From assembly GCF_006539185.1 (NCBI RefSeq), contig NZ_BJMN01000020.1, forward strand, positions 120,673-184,672: a stretch of 64,000 nt of DNA. The letters run 5' to 3'. How positions within the stretch are numbered: position 1 is the first letter of the stretch; each line of letters starts with the position of its first letter. The stretch is from Streptomyces gardneri. GTDB taxonomy: Bacteria; Actinomycetota; Actinomycetes; Streptomycetales; Streptomycetaceae. The notes under the pieces were generated by a model. It did not search any database, was not told where the DNA came from, and worked only from the letters and a program-made list of their open reading frames with translations. Of this stretch, positions 42,502-50,522 are shown piece after piece. The position numbers were made by a program, and so were the translations under genes.

Positions 42502-44319
42502 TCAGGCTGCACAGCCCACCGGGATTCGCATGCCCTGTACGACCTCCGTCCACAGTTCGTGGACGGCGAGGCCCCAGAGGGCCAAGGCGTCGTGGTGCGA
42601 GGGGCGTTCGAGCTGGCGGGTCAGGAGTTTCTGGACCCGGTCGGCGCGGACCTTGCCGCCGAGGACCAGCCTGGCCGGCGAGAGCAGGTCGCGGACGGTG
42701 TCGAGGAGCGGGCTGCCGGGGGCGAGCATCGCCGCGAGGGGGAGCGTGAAGGGCTGCTTGGGGCGGCGGAGGACCCCTGCCGGCAGCAGCTCGGCCCCGG
42801 CCTCGTACAGCGTCCGCTTGCCCGTCCGCGCTCCCGCCGGCAGGGCGCGGGCGTGGGCCACGACGGACGGCTGGCAGAAGGGCATGCGGGCCTCGACGGC
42901 CCAGGCCATGGAGAGGTGGTCGACGCGCCGCAGGTGGTACGCGGGGAGCCGCCAGCGCGTCTCGAAGGCCGTCATCGCGGTGAGCCGGTCCGCGCCGACG
43001 GCCTCGGCCGAGCGCAGTTCCTGCTCGATGCGGTCGGCGGCGGAGCCCTGATCGGCGATGTGGGCACGGTAGTTGGCGGTGTAGAGGTGGTCGCGGAGGA
43101 GGCGGGGGGCTGCGGAGAGCGCGTCCGCGTACGCGCCGGCCCAGTCGGATCCGGTCGGCGCGGCCAGCGCCGCGCGCATCCGGTCGTAGCCGCCGAAGAG
43201 TTCGTCGGCGCCGTCGCCGGCGAGCGCGACGGTGAAGCCGTTCTGGCGGACCGCGCGGAAGAGCGCGTACGTGGAGAGGGTGATGGGGTCGGCGTTGGGC
43301 TGGCCGAGGTGGCGGACGGTTCTGGTGAGGAGAGAGGAGAGCTCGCCGGGGTCGACGGAGACCTCGTGGTGGACGGTTCGGGCTCGCCGGGCGACCGAAC
43401 GGGCGTGGGCGGCCTCGGAGTCCGGCCACTTGCCCCGGTAGGTGAGGTGGAAGGTGTGGAGCGGCGGGGCGTCGGTCTCGCGGGCGTGTTCGGCGGCGAG
43501 CGCGGTGACGAGGCCGGAGTCGAGGCCGCCGCTGGTGATCGCACAGACGGGCACCTCGGCGTGGGCGAGCCGCCGGACCTCGTGGCGGAGGAGGTCCTGG
43601 GTGTCCCGGGTGTCGCCGAGGGGCGCCGCGGGCGTCCGGGGGCCCCGGCGCCGTACGACGGGGGCCGATCCCGGGCGTACGACGGCGGTGGCGCCGGGCG
43701 GCAGGACGCTGACGCCGTCGAGCGCGGTGTGCGTGGAGAAGGAGGTGCGGGTGGCGAGGACCGTGTCGAGGGCGTCGTCGCGCGGGGAGATCCGTACCCC
43801 TTCGAAGGCGAGGAGGGCGGGGATCTCGGAGGCGAATCGGGTGGAGCCGTCGTACGTATCGTGGTGGAAGTAGACCGGCTTCATGCCCATGTCGTCGACG
43901 GCGAGGACGAGTCGGGTGGAGCCGGGGCGCAGGTCGAGGATCGCGACGGCGAACATGCCGTCGAGGTGCTCGGCGAAGGCGGGGCCGTACTCGGCGTAGA
44001 GCGCGGGGAGCACGGTGCCGTCGCAGCGGTCGGGGAAGCGGTGGCCGCGGGCGGCGAGCGCGCGGCGCAGTTCGGCGTGGTTGTAGATCTCGCCGTTGAG
44101 CACGGCGAGGACGCCGGGGAGGTGCGGCAGCCGGTAGGGCTGCTGCCCGCCGCACGGGTCGGTCACGGCGAGCCGGTCGCAGCCGAGCGACCAGCCGGGC
44201 CCGCTGAGCACATGGTGCTCGTCGGGGCCGCCGTGGCGCTGGCGGGCGGAGACCGCCGCGAGCTCGGCGGGGTCCGGGCGGTCCGCCCCCGCGGCGATGG
44301 TGCCGAGAATCCTGCACAT
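42502..44319 (-). CDS. Asparagine synthetase-like (glutamine-hydrolysing) amidotransferase
   Basis: 605-residue AsnB-family protein. N-terminal glutaminase with nucleophile Cys2 (MCRILG) and LAVLNGEIYNHAELR; C-terminal synthetase with the PP-loop SGGLDSG (near residue 265), GDGADELFGGYDRM and an EARMPFCQPSVV loop. Full length, both active sites intact. In clusters it often makes amides or cyclic amides on small-molecule intermediates rather than asparagine. First gene of the minus-strand set; divergent from the PIG-L gene across an AT-rich promoter spacer. Confidence 0.9.
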   Translation of the reverse strand: MCRILGTIAAGADRPDPAELAAVSARQRHGGPDEHHVLSGPGWSLGCDRLAVTDPCGGQQPYRLPHLPGVLAVLNGEIYNHAELRRALAARGHRFPDRCDGTVLPALYAEYGPAFAEHLDGMFAVAILDLRPGSTRLVLAVDDMGMKPVYFHHDTYDGSTRFASEIPALLAFEGVRISPRDDALDTVLATRTSFSTHTALDGVSVLPPGATAVVRPGSAPVVRRRGPRTPAAPLGDTRDTQDLLRHEVRRLAHAEVPVCAITSGGLDSGLVTALAAEHARETDAPPLHTFHLTYRGKWPDSEAAHARSVARRARTVHHEVSVDPGELSSLLTRTVRHLGQPNADPITLSTYALFRAVRQNGFTVALAGDGADELFGGYDRMRAALAAPTGSDWAGAYADALSAAPRLLRDHLYTANYRAHIADQGSAADRIEQELRSAEAVGADRLTAMTAFETRWRLPAYHLRRVDHLSMAWAVEARMPFCQPSVVAHARALPAGARTGKRTLYEAGAELLPAGVLRRPKQPFTLPLAAMLAPGSPLLDTVRDLLSPARLVLGGKVRADRVQKLLTRQLERPSHHDALALWGLAVHELWTEVVQGMRIPVGCAA

Positions 44320-44490
44320 GGCGGTCGCCTCCGAAATCCGAAGTCACGCTTCCGAGTCACTGTCCGTCTCACACTGGTCGCACCCAATGATTTGAATCTA
44401 CCAAGTTTTTGAATGGCGCGTAAGTGCCATGTCCAGTTCACGCCACGGCTCGGCCTTGCGACGCCCCCGCCGCCCCAACAGGCTGGCCCC

Positions 44491-45231
44491 ATGAGGGACA
44501 TGGAGGAAGTCGCCAAGGACCGCGGCGCGCCCGAATCACTGCTGGTCGTGGCCGCGCACCCGGACGACATCGAGTTCTGCGTCAGCGGCACCGTCATGCA
44601 GTGGATCGAGCGCGGCACCCGCGTCACGTACTGCATCGTCACGGACGGCGGCGCCGGCGGTTACGACGAACAGCTCCCCCGGCAGGCGATGGCGGATCTG
44701 CGCCGCGCCGAGCAGGTCCACTCCGCGAAGCTCAGCGGCGTCGCCGACGTCCGCTTCCTCGGCTACCCCGACAGCTTCGTCGAGGCCTCCGTGGAGCTGC
44801 GGCGCGATCTCTGCCGGGTCATCCGCGAAGTACGGCCGCAGCGGGCCATCATCCCGTCCCCCGAGATCAACTGGGCCCGTGTCGCCGACCTCCACCCCGA
44901 CCACCGCGCGGTCGGGGACGCCTGCCTGCGCGCGATCTACCCCGAGGCCCGCAACCCCTTCGCGCACGCGCAACTCCTCAAGGAAGAGGGCCTGGAGCCC
45001 TGGACGGTCCACGAGCTGTGGCTGATGACGGGCCCCACCCCCAACCAGTACGTGGACGTCACCCCGGTCTTCGACCGCAAGGTCCAGGCGCTGCGCATCC
45101 ACACCTCCCAGACCGCCCACTTCGACGACCTGGCGGGCCTGCTCCGCGACTGGCTCGGCGAGCACGCGACGGCGGGCGGGCTGCCGCCGGGCCGGATGGC
45201 CGAGGCCTTCCAGATCGTGCACATCGACTGA
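44491..45231 (+). CDS. MshB-like PIG-L deacetylase
   Basis: 246-residue zinc N-deacetylase. Metal motif AAHPDD (His23, Asp25, Asp26) and LHPDH (His135, Asp137, His138) are both intact, with the TDGGAGG loop near residue 51. The family includes MshB (GlcNAc-inositol deacetylase) and Mca. ATG at 44491 chosen; an earlier in-frame ATG at 44413 lies in the AT-rich promoter region. Divergent from the AsnB-like gene, and it would supply the free amine for ligation by the MetRS-like enzyme. Confidence 0.88.
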   Translation: MRDMEEVAKDRGAPESLLVVAAHPDDIEFCVSGTVMQWIERGTRVTYCIVTDGGAGGYDEQLPRQAMADLRRAEQVHSAKLSGVADVRFLGYPDSFVEASVELRRDLCRVIREVRPQRAIIPSPEINWARVADLHPDHRAVGDACLRAIYPEARNPFAHAQLLKEEGLEPWTVHELWLMTGPTPNQYVDVTPVFDRKVQALRIHTSQTAHFDDLAGLLRDWLGEHATAGGLPPGRMAEAFQIVHID

Positions 45232-45341
45232 GCCGCGCCCTCCGCGGAGTCCTTGTGGCGCCCCGGGGCGCGTGAGACGGTGAACGGCACACGTGGGGGC
45301 GCGTGCCACCAACACGCGCGTGACGAGGGGGAGTTCACGCA

Positions 45342-46316
45342 ATGGCCATGGACGTACCTGACCTTTTTCAGACCCTGATCACCCAGTTCCTCGTATGGCC
45401 TGAGGCCGACGAGGACGCCTACCAGTCGGCGGCGAACAGCCTGGGCTCGTACGCCGACCTCACCCTGGACGACACCTGGGCCGCGAACCAGCACGTCCAG
45501 CGCCTGCTGTCGACGGGCAGCGGCGAAGCGATGGACGCGCTGGGGCAGCACTGGAACAAGGTCAAGGACCAGCACGCCGCCGCCATCACGGCGGCGGCGC
45601 AGGTGTCCGGCGCCGCCGCGGCCGCGATCGCCACCGACATCGCCGCTGCGAAGATCAACATCGTGCAGATCGCGGCCTCGCTCGCCGAGACCACCGTCGC
45701 CGCGACAGCCGCCGGGCCGTTGACCTTCGGCGCGAGCGAAGCCGTGGTGGGGAGCGCCACCGTCCAGTGCCGGGCCCAGGCACAGGCGGTCGTCAGCAGG
45801 TGCCTGGAGCACACCCTCCAGACTCTGGCCCGGCTGGAGAAGGACCCGTCCGTGGCCGCCCTCGAAAGCGCCGCCGCCGACCTCGGGGCGGGCGTCGGCG
45901 GCCAGGCGGGCGGGGCGGCAGGCGGCGTGGCGGGCGGCTCGGGGACGGGCCGGGGCTGGGCCCACGGCCTCCCCTCCGACACCGGCCGGGCCATCGCCGG
46001 GGGCGTCCACGTCGACCACGCCGAGCACCGGCTCGCGGCCGGGAAGCTCAGGGAGGTCGCCGCCGCGGTCCTCGGAACGACCGTCGCCGCCCTGTCCCAG
46101 GCCGTCGGCCACCACGCCACCGCCACGGCGAGCGGCTCCCTCGGCGCGGCCCTTGCCCCGGTGCTCGACTCGGTCCTTGACCGCCTCTCCAAGGCCAACA
46201 CCGCCTTCGGCGACCACCTGGACGGGGCGCTCCCCGACGGGATCCTGCTGATCTCGACCAGCCAGCAGGCCACGGACGACGACAACAGGCAGCGGATGTC
46301 CCAGCTGGACCGCTAG
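45342..46316 (+). CDS. Ala-rich helical protein, WXG100-like
   Basis: 324-residue, mostly helical protein with long Ala-rich stretches (ITAAAQVSGAAAAAIATDIAAAK, and a Gly/Ala linker AGVGGQAGGAAGGVAGGSG in ~180-200). The first ~130 residues resemble the WXG100/EspA-like helical region found before T7SS-linked toxins in Streptomyces, but no toxin domain is seen. ATG at 45342 after GAGGGGGAG. Followed by a hairpin and an NPCBM-like gene. Function unknown. Confidence 0.6.
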   Translation: MAMDVPDLFQTLITQFLVWPEADEDAYQSAANSLGSYADLTLDDTWAANQHVQRLLSTGSGEAMDALGQHWNKVKDQHAAAITAAAQVSGAAAAAIATDIAAAKINIVQIAASLAETTVAATAAGPLTFGASEAVVGSATVQCRAQAQAVVSRCLEHTLQTLARLEKDPSVAALESAAADLGAGVGGQAGGAAGGVAGGSGTGRGWAHGLPSDTGRAIAGGVHVDHAEHRLAAGKLREVAAAVLGTTVAALSQAVGHHATATASGSLGAALAPVLDSVLDRLSKANTAFGDHLDGALPDGILLISTSQQATDDDNRQRMSQLDR

Positions 46317-46331
46317 GACCGTCCGGCGGAT

Positions 46332-46351
46332 CAGGGCCGGACCGGGCCCTG
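46332..46351 (+). terminator. Hairpin after the Ala-rich gene
   Basis: CAGGGCC (46332-46338) pairs with GGCCCTG (46345-46351), a 7-bp stem with a 6-base loop, 15 bases after the stop codon. Confidence 0.5.
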
Positions 46352-46415
46352 GACCTCTGGTGTGTGGGGCAGTGATCGGGTTCAATGCCCTTCCGTCGAC
46401 GAGCAGGGGCCATCT

Positions 46416-47228
46416 GTGAGCGAGTTACCGCCCTCCCATGACCGGGTTCCACCGGAGGCGCCGCCTCCGCCGGCGCAGCCGCCGAGCCGGCCGGATCAGC
46501 CGAGTCAGCCGGACCGGCCGCCGACGGCGGTCCCCGCAGCAGCCGCTCCGGATCAGCCGCCGCCCCGACCCCGGCGGCTGGGCGAGGTCGCGGCACTCGT
46601 GTCCGCCCTCACCGCCGTGGCGGGGCTCCTGCTGGGCTTCTTCGGCCTGCCGACCCTGGTCAACTCGCCGACGGCCCGCCCGGTCGTGGTGACGGTGACC
46701 GTGCCCGCGGCCCCTGCCACCAGCGCCGGCGCCTCGGAATCGTCGTCGCCGACGCCGTCGCCGGAGACGAGCACCACGGACGCGGACGATCCCCGGTCGA
46801 TCCCCGCCCCGCCACCGCTGCCGACCGGCACCGTGGCGCTCAAGGACCTCACCCCTCTCGGCGACTGGGGAGCCGACATTGTCGGCCTGAGCACCGCCAC
46901 GCTGGGGGGCAAGTCCCACCAGAACGCGATCATCCTCCGGTACCCGTGCCAGGACCCCGTCGCGTACGGCCTCAACGAGCGCTACAAGAGCCTCACCCTC
47001 ACCACGGGCCTCGACGACAACGGCTTGGCGAAACCGGGGAAGCTGACCGTCACCGGTGACGGGCGCCCGCTCAAGAGCGTGATGCTGGAGATCAACCGCC
47101 CTCAGACCGTCACGGTGGACCTCACCGGCGTGGTCACACTCGCTTTCGACATCGACATCAGCGAGGGCTCCTTCTGCAACCCCGACGGCGTCGTGATCGC
47201 GCTCGCGGACGCCGTCCTCCGCTCGTGA
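46416..47228 (+). CDS. Membrane-anchored NPCBM-like protein, with TTA codon
   Basis: 270-residue protein. A Pro-rich cytoplasmic N-terminus (1-50) is followed by one membrane segment (~58-82), a Ser/Thr/Pro linker and a C-terminal beta-sandwich (ALKDLTPLGDWGADIVGLSTATLGG ... SGxFCNPDGVVIALADAVL-like) resembling NPCBM/NEW2 carbohydrate-binding domains with two Cys. GTG at 46416 after AGGGG. Codon 4 is TTA (46425-46427), so translation should need bldA. Outward-facing sugar-binding role inferred. Confidence 0.75.
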   Translation: MSELPPSHDRVPPEAPPPPAQPPSRPDQPSQPDRPPTAVPAAAAPDQPPPRPRRLGEVAALVSALTAVAGLLLGFFGLPTLVNSPTARPVVVTVTVPAAPATSAGASESSSPTPSPETSTTDADDPRSIPAPPPLPTGTVALKDLTPLGDWGADIVGLSTATLGGKSHQNAIILRYPCQDPVAYGLNERYKSLTLTTGLDDNGLAKPGKLTVTGDGRPLKSVMLEINRPQTVTVDLTGVVTLAFDIDISEGSFCNPDGVVIALADAVLRS

Positions 47229-47280
47229 GACGCAATCAAATGCCTCGACACGATCCGTGCGATCGGGGACGCTACGCGCG

Positions 47281-47787
47281 ATGACCAGAATCGACGACAC
47301 ACCGCCCGCGTGGGACGAGCGCACCCAGCTCACCACGTTCCTCGACTACGCACGCGACACCGCCCGCACCAAGTGCGAGGGCGTCTCCGCGGAGAACGCC
47401 CGCAAGGCGCTCCTGCCGGGCTCGCCCCTGATGACCCTCAGCGGACTGATCAACCACCTGCGCTGGGTCGAGTACTACTGGTTCCAGGTGGTCTTCCTCG
47501 GCGAGGAGGACCGGGGCCCCTGGACCGACGAGGACCCCGACCGCGAGATGCGCATCGCCGTCGACTTCCCGCTCCCGCAGCTGCTGGACGAGTACGCCGA
47601 ACAGAGCGCCGCCTACCGCGAACTGGTCGCCGCGAGCGCCCTGGACGAACAGGCCAAGCGCCCCGTCCGCGGCGGCCTCCACGTCGACCTGCGCTGGATC
47701 CTCCTCCACCTCACCGAGGAAACGGCCCGCCACAACGGCCACTTGGACATCCTGCGCGAACTGCTCGACGGCACGACCGGCGACTAG
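47281..47787 (+). CDS. DinB-family (DUF664) protein
   Basis: 168-residue four-helix-bundle protein. Metal-type His positions: LINHLRWVEYYWF near residue 60 and LLHLTEETARHNGHLDILREL near the end, matching the DinB/YfiT-like DUF664 group. These often transfer bacillithiol or mycothiol or bind metals. ATG at 47281. No partner is evident. Confidence 0.85.
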   Translation: MTRIDDTPPAWDERTQLTTFLDYARDTARTKCEGVSAENARKALLPGSPLMTLSGLINHLRWVEYYWFQVVFLGEEDRGPWTDEDPDREMRIAVDFPLPQLLDEYAEQSAAYRELVAASALDEQAKRPVRGGLHVDLRWILLHLTEETARHNGHLDILRELLDGTTGD

Positions 47788-47837
47788 CCGGCGCGTAGAA
47801 GCGGTTCCTCCGGTGTGCCGGCGGGTACGTGGCCGGC

Positions 47838-48002
47838 ATGTCCAAGAGCTGGCGTTGGTTCCTCCTGGCCGGGTTCGTCGTCTGGACCGTCTTCGCGCTC
47901 CAGTGGACCGACCTGGGGTGCGACTACCCGGAGGCGTACCTCGCGGTCGTCCGCTTCGGTACGCCGGAGGGGCTGGAGTTCCTGCCCGCCTGCGGTGGCT
48001 AG
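47838..48002 (+). CDS. Small one-TM membrane protein
   Basis: 54-residue frame starting MSKSWRWFLLAGFVVWTVFALQW, with one membrane helix (residues 6-22), then a short, probably external tail with two Cys (LGCDYPEAY ... LPACGG). Third positions are almost all G/C, which strongly supports coding. Located between dinB-like and GNAT genes. No family known. Confidence 0.6.
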   Translation: MSKSWRWFLLAGFVVWTVFALQWTDLGCDYPEAYLAVVRFGTPEGLEFLPACGG

Positions 48003-48079
48003 GGGGCGATGCCGAGGGCGTCGCCGGGCGCGGCGATATTGCGTTGCCGTCGGCCGGACCGGTCGGATAGGAAGCTCGC

Positions 48080-48622
48080 ATGCTGAGGGGTAGCAAGGTC
48101 GGGCTACGGGCCCGGCACGACGACGACATCCCTGTCCTGCGGACCGAGCTCTACGACGACGTGGTCAACGGCTCGCGGTCCGAAGGCGCGGCGTGGCGGC
48201 CGATCACGCCCGGGTCGAAGGATCCGCGGCTCGTGGTGGACGACACCGAGCAGTGGCGCGTCCCGTTCTCCGTCGTGGAGCTCGACGGCGGCACGCTGGT
48301 CGGTACGGCGACGCTGTGGGGCATCGACAACCATCACCGGTCCGCGCACCTCGGTCTCGGGCTGCTGCCCGCCTGCCGCGGCAAGGGCTACGGCACCGAC
48401 GTCGTCGCGACGCTTTGCTCCTACGGATTCGCCGTACGCGGCCTGCACCGGCTGCAGATCGAGACGCTCGCCGACAACACCGCCATGCTGCGCGCCGCCG
48501 AGCGCAACGGCTTCGTCCGCGAGGGCGTGCTGCGCTCCTCCGCCTGGGTGCTGGGCGAGTTCCTGGACGAGGTGGTGCTGGGTCTCCTCGCCCAGGACTG
48601 GAAGCCGAAGCCGAAGGCGTAG
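48080..48622 (+). CDS. RimJ/RimL-like GNAT acetyltransferase
   Basis: 180-residue acetyltransferase. Acetyl-CoA loop LLPACRGKGYGTDVVATL (around residue 95-112), IETLADNTAMLRAAERNGFVREG near 135-155, typical of the RimJ/RimL branch that modifies protein N-termini or small amines. ATG at 48080. The 3' end leads into hexamer repeats (codons WKPKPKA). Confidence 0.86.
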   Translation: MLRGSKVGLRARHDDDIPVLRTELYDDVVNGSRSEGAAWRPITPGSKDPRLVVDDTEQWRVPFSVVELDGGTLVGTATLWGIDNHHRSAHLGLGLLPACRGKGYGTDVVATLCSYGFAVRGLHRLQIETLADNTAMLRAAERNGFVREGVLRSSAWVLGEFLDEVVLGLLAQDWKPKPKA

Positions 48623-48650
48623 CCGTAGCTGTGGCTGTGGCTGTGGCTGC
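48603..48650. repeat. Hexanucleotide repeats at the GNAT 3' end
   Basis: GCCGAA/GTAGCC/GTGGCT-type hexamers repeat across the GNAT C-terminus and stop into the short gap before the convergent DHFR-like gene. One of several simple hexamer tracts in 48.6-57 kb. Confidence 0.75.
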
Positions 48651-48656
48651 TTTCTC

Positions 48657-49304
48657 TCAGCGCCGCCAGAACAGGTGGTGCGTCACCCCGCCGCTCGGGC
48701 TGGGCACGGTCTCGTGGTGGAACCGGTCGTTCAGTTCGTCGGGCGATTCCCAGAGCCGTACCCCGGCACCGAGCCGCACCGGTGAGACCGCCACGTGCAG
48801 GGTGTCGACGAGGTCCGCGTCGAGGAACTCCCGGATCGTGGTGGCACCGCCGCCGAGCCTGACGTCCTTCCCCTGCGCCGCCTCCCGCGCCATGGCGAGG
48901 ACCGTCGCCGGGTCGTCGTCGACGAAGTGGAAGGTGGTGTCGGAGAGCGTGAACGACGGACGCTTGTGGTGGGTCATGACGAACACCGGTGTGTGGAAGG
49001 GGGGTTCGTCGCCCCACCACCCCTGCCACTCCTCGTCGGCCCAGGGCCCGCGCAGGGGTCCGAACTTGTTGCGGCCCATGATCTCGGCGCCCATATCGAG
49101 CCTGTACGCGCGCGTGAAGTAGTCGTCGAGGCCGCGGCTCCCCCCGGGATCGGTCCGCATGGGCCAGGACGCCGTGGCTCCGGCCCAGGCGAACAGGTCC
49201 CCCGGATTCGCGTGACCGAACGGCCGCTCCAGGCTCTGGCCCTCGCCGGCGCCGTAGCCGTCGCTCGACACCATGAAGTTCTGCACTCGCAACAGCTGGA
49301 CCAT
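48657..49304 (-). CDS. Dihydrofolate reductase/RibD-fold protein
   Basis: 215-residue protein of the RibD C-terminal/DHFR-like superfamily: AEIMGRNKFGP, VFVMTHHKRPSF, KDVRLGGGATTIREFLDADLVDTLHVAVSPVRLGAGVRL. NADPH-binding fold; natural substrate unknown. ATG at 49304 has AGGAGAAG upstream; an earlier in-frame ATG lacks this. It is next to a second member of the same superfamily. Confidence 0.87.
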   Translation of the reverse strand: MVQLLRVQNFMVSSDGYGAGEGQSLERPFGHANPGDLFAWAGATASWPMRTDPGGSRGLDDYFTRAYRLDMGAEIMGRNKFGPLRGPWADEEWQGWWGDEPPFHTPVFVMTHHKRPSFTLSDTTFHFVDDDPATVLAMAREAAQGKDVRLGGGATTIREFLDADLVDTLHVAVSPVRLGAGVRLWESPDELNDRFHHETVPSPSGGVTHHLFWRR

Positions 49305-49376
49305 GCGCTCTTCTCCTGACGTTGTCACGTCGTGTCGATGTCAGTGTTGGTGTTGGTGTCGGTCTCGGTGTCGACG

Positions 49377-49949
49377 TCAGCGGACGACGTCGAAGACCTG
49401 CTTCTGCAGACCGTTGGCGTAGACCTCGTGCTCGACGAGCTTCAGCTTCTGGGTGTCCTTGTCGGTGGTGCTGAAGAGCCGCTTGCCCGCGCCGAGGAGG
49501 AGCGGGAAGACGAGCAGGTGGTAGCGGTCGATCAGACCGGCGTCCGAGAGGGCCTGGTTCAGGGTGGCGCTGCCGTGGACGATGATCGGGCCGCCCTCGG
49601 TCTCCTTCAGCGCGGCGACCTCGTCGAGCGTGCGCAGGATCGTCGTCTCGCCCCAGTTCGACACCAGGTCGCCCTCGGTGAGCGTGGTGGAGACGACGTA
49701 CTTCGGCATCACCTTGTAGTCCGCGAACTCCTCCATGTCGGGCCACACGGGGCTGAACGCCTCGTAGCTGGTCCGGCCCAGCAGGATCGCACTCGCCTCC
49801 TTCTGCTCCCGGCCCTTGATCTCGAAGGCCTCGGGGAGGAACTCGACGTCCTTGAAGGTCCAGCCGGAGTTCCGGTAGCCGGGCTCACCGCCCGGGCCCT
49901 CCACGACGCCGTCGAGGGAGATGAAGGCGGAGGTGATGAGAGTGCGCAT
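49377..49949 (-). CDS. Dihydrofolate reductase/RibD-fold protein (second copy)
   Basis: 190-residue member of the YwjB/YyaP-like DHFR family: TSAFISLDGVVEGPGG, AILLGRTSYEAFSPVWP, KYVVSTTL, GGPIIVHGSATLNQALSDAGLIDRYHLLVFPLLLG. Smaller than its neighbour and only distantly similar, so not a recent tandem copy. ATG at 49949. The gap to the first copy holds GTGTTG/GTCGGT-like hexamer repeats. Confidence 0.88.
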   Translation of the reverse strand: MRTLITSAFISLDGVVEGPGGEPGYRNSGWTFKDVEFLPEAFEIKGREQKEASAILLGRTSYEAFSPVWPDMEEFADYKVMPKYVVSTTLTEGDLVSNWGETTILRTLDEVAALKETEGGPIIVHGSATLNQALSDAGLIDRYHLLVFPLLLGAGKRLFSTTDKDTQKLKLVEHEVYANGLQKQVFDVVR

Positions 49950-50106
49950 GTCGGATCCTCGATCGCTCGGTGTCTCGGTGTCTCGTGTTCGGTTCTCGGC
50001 GCCGTGTGTCGCGCGCCGTCTGTGATCTATGACCGTAGGCCGTGGAGAAACTCATCGGTCGGCAACCGGTCGGCGTCCGGTTGCTGTCCGAGCCTAGGAT
50101 CGAAGT

Positions 50107-50421
50107 ATGGCGAATCAGTGCAATTCAATCCTGTCCCTGTGGTCGCGGGACTCGTTCCTGTCCGTCGGATCGGTGGGCTCGGCCCTCTCGATCGGCTCCG
50201 TCGGGTCCTTTCTCTCCATCGGCTCGGTCGGCTCCGCCGCGTCGGTCGGCTCCGTCGGCTCCTGGGCGAGCGCCGGCTCGCTGCTGTCCGCCCGCTCGTG
50301 CTGGTCGGTCCTCTCCCACCGGTCCCGGCGGGGAGTCCTCGCGACGGGCGCGGTCCTGGCGGTCGCGGGAACGGTCGCCGGGGCCGTCGCCCTGACGTCC
50401 GGGGCCCGGCGGGGCCGCTGA
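50107..50421 (+). CDS. S/G-repeat small membrane protein
   Basis: 104-residue protein. After MANQCNSILSLWSRD, residues ~16-70 are a Ser-rich 6-residue repeat (units such as SIGSVG and SVGSWA) with small or aliphatic residues alternating, suggesting a narrow beta-solenoid. Residues ~77-97 form one membrane helix, ending in a basic tail. The repeat is real in protein, and most codon changes are silent, arguing for selection on the peptide. ATG at 50107. No named family. Divergent from the second DHFR-like gene. Confidence 0.7.
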   Translation: MANQCNSILSLWSRDSFLSVGSVGSALSIGSVGSFLSIGSVGSAASVGSVGSWASAGSLLSARSCWSVLSHRSRRGVLATGAVLAVAGTVAGAVALTSGARRGR

Positions 50422-50522
50422 CACACGTCCGGCCTCCTCCGTACGGGACGGGGAGGCTGGACCCCAAGTAGCGGCGCCCTGCCGAGACTTGAGCATGATG
50501 ATCGCATGGTTCACGCCGGCGA

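Noticed and set aside
50027..50514. Antisense frames opposite the S/G-repeat protein
   Set aside because: Their amino-acid repeats mirror the sense repeat; the plus frame has a sensible hydrophobic profile and better codon use.
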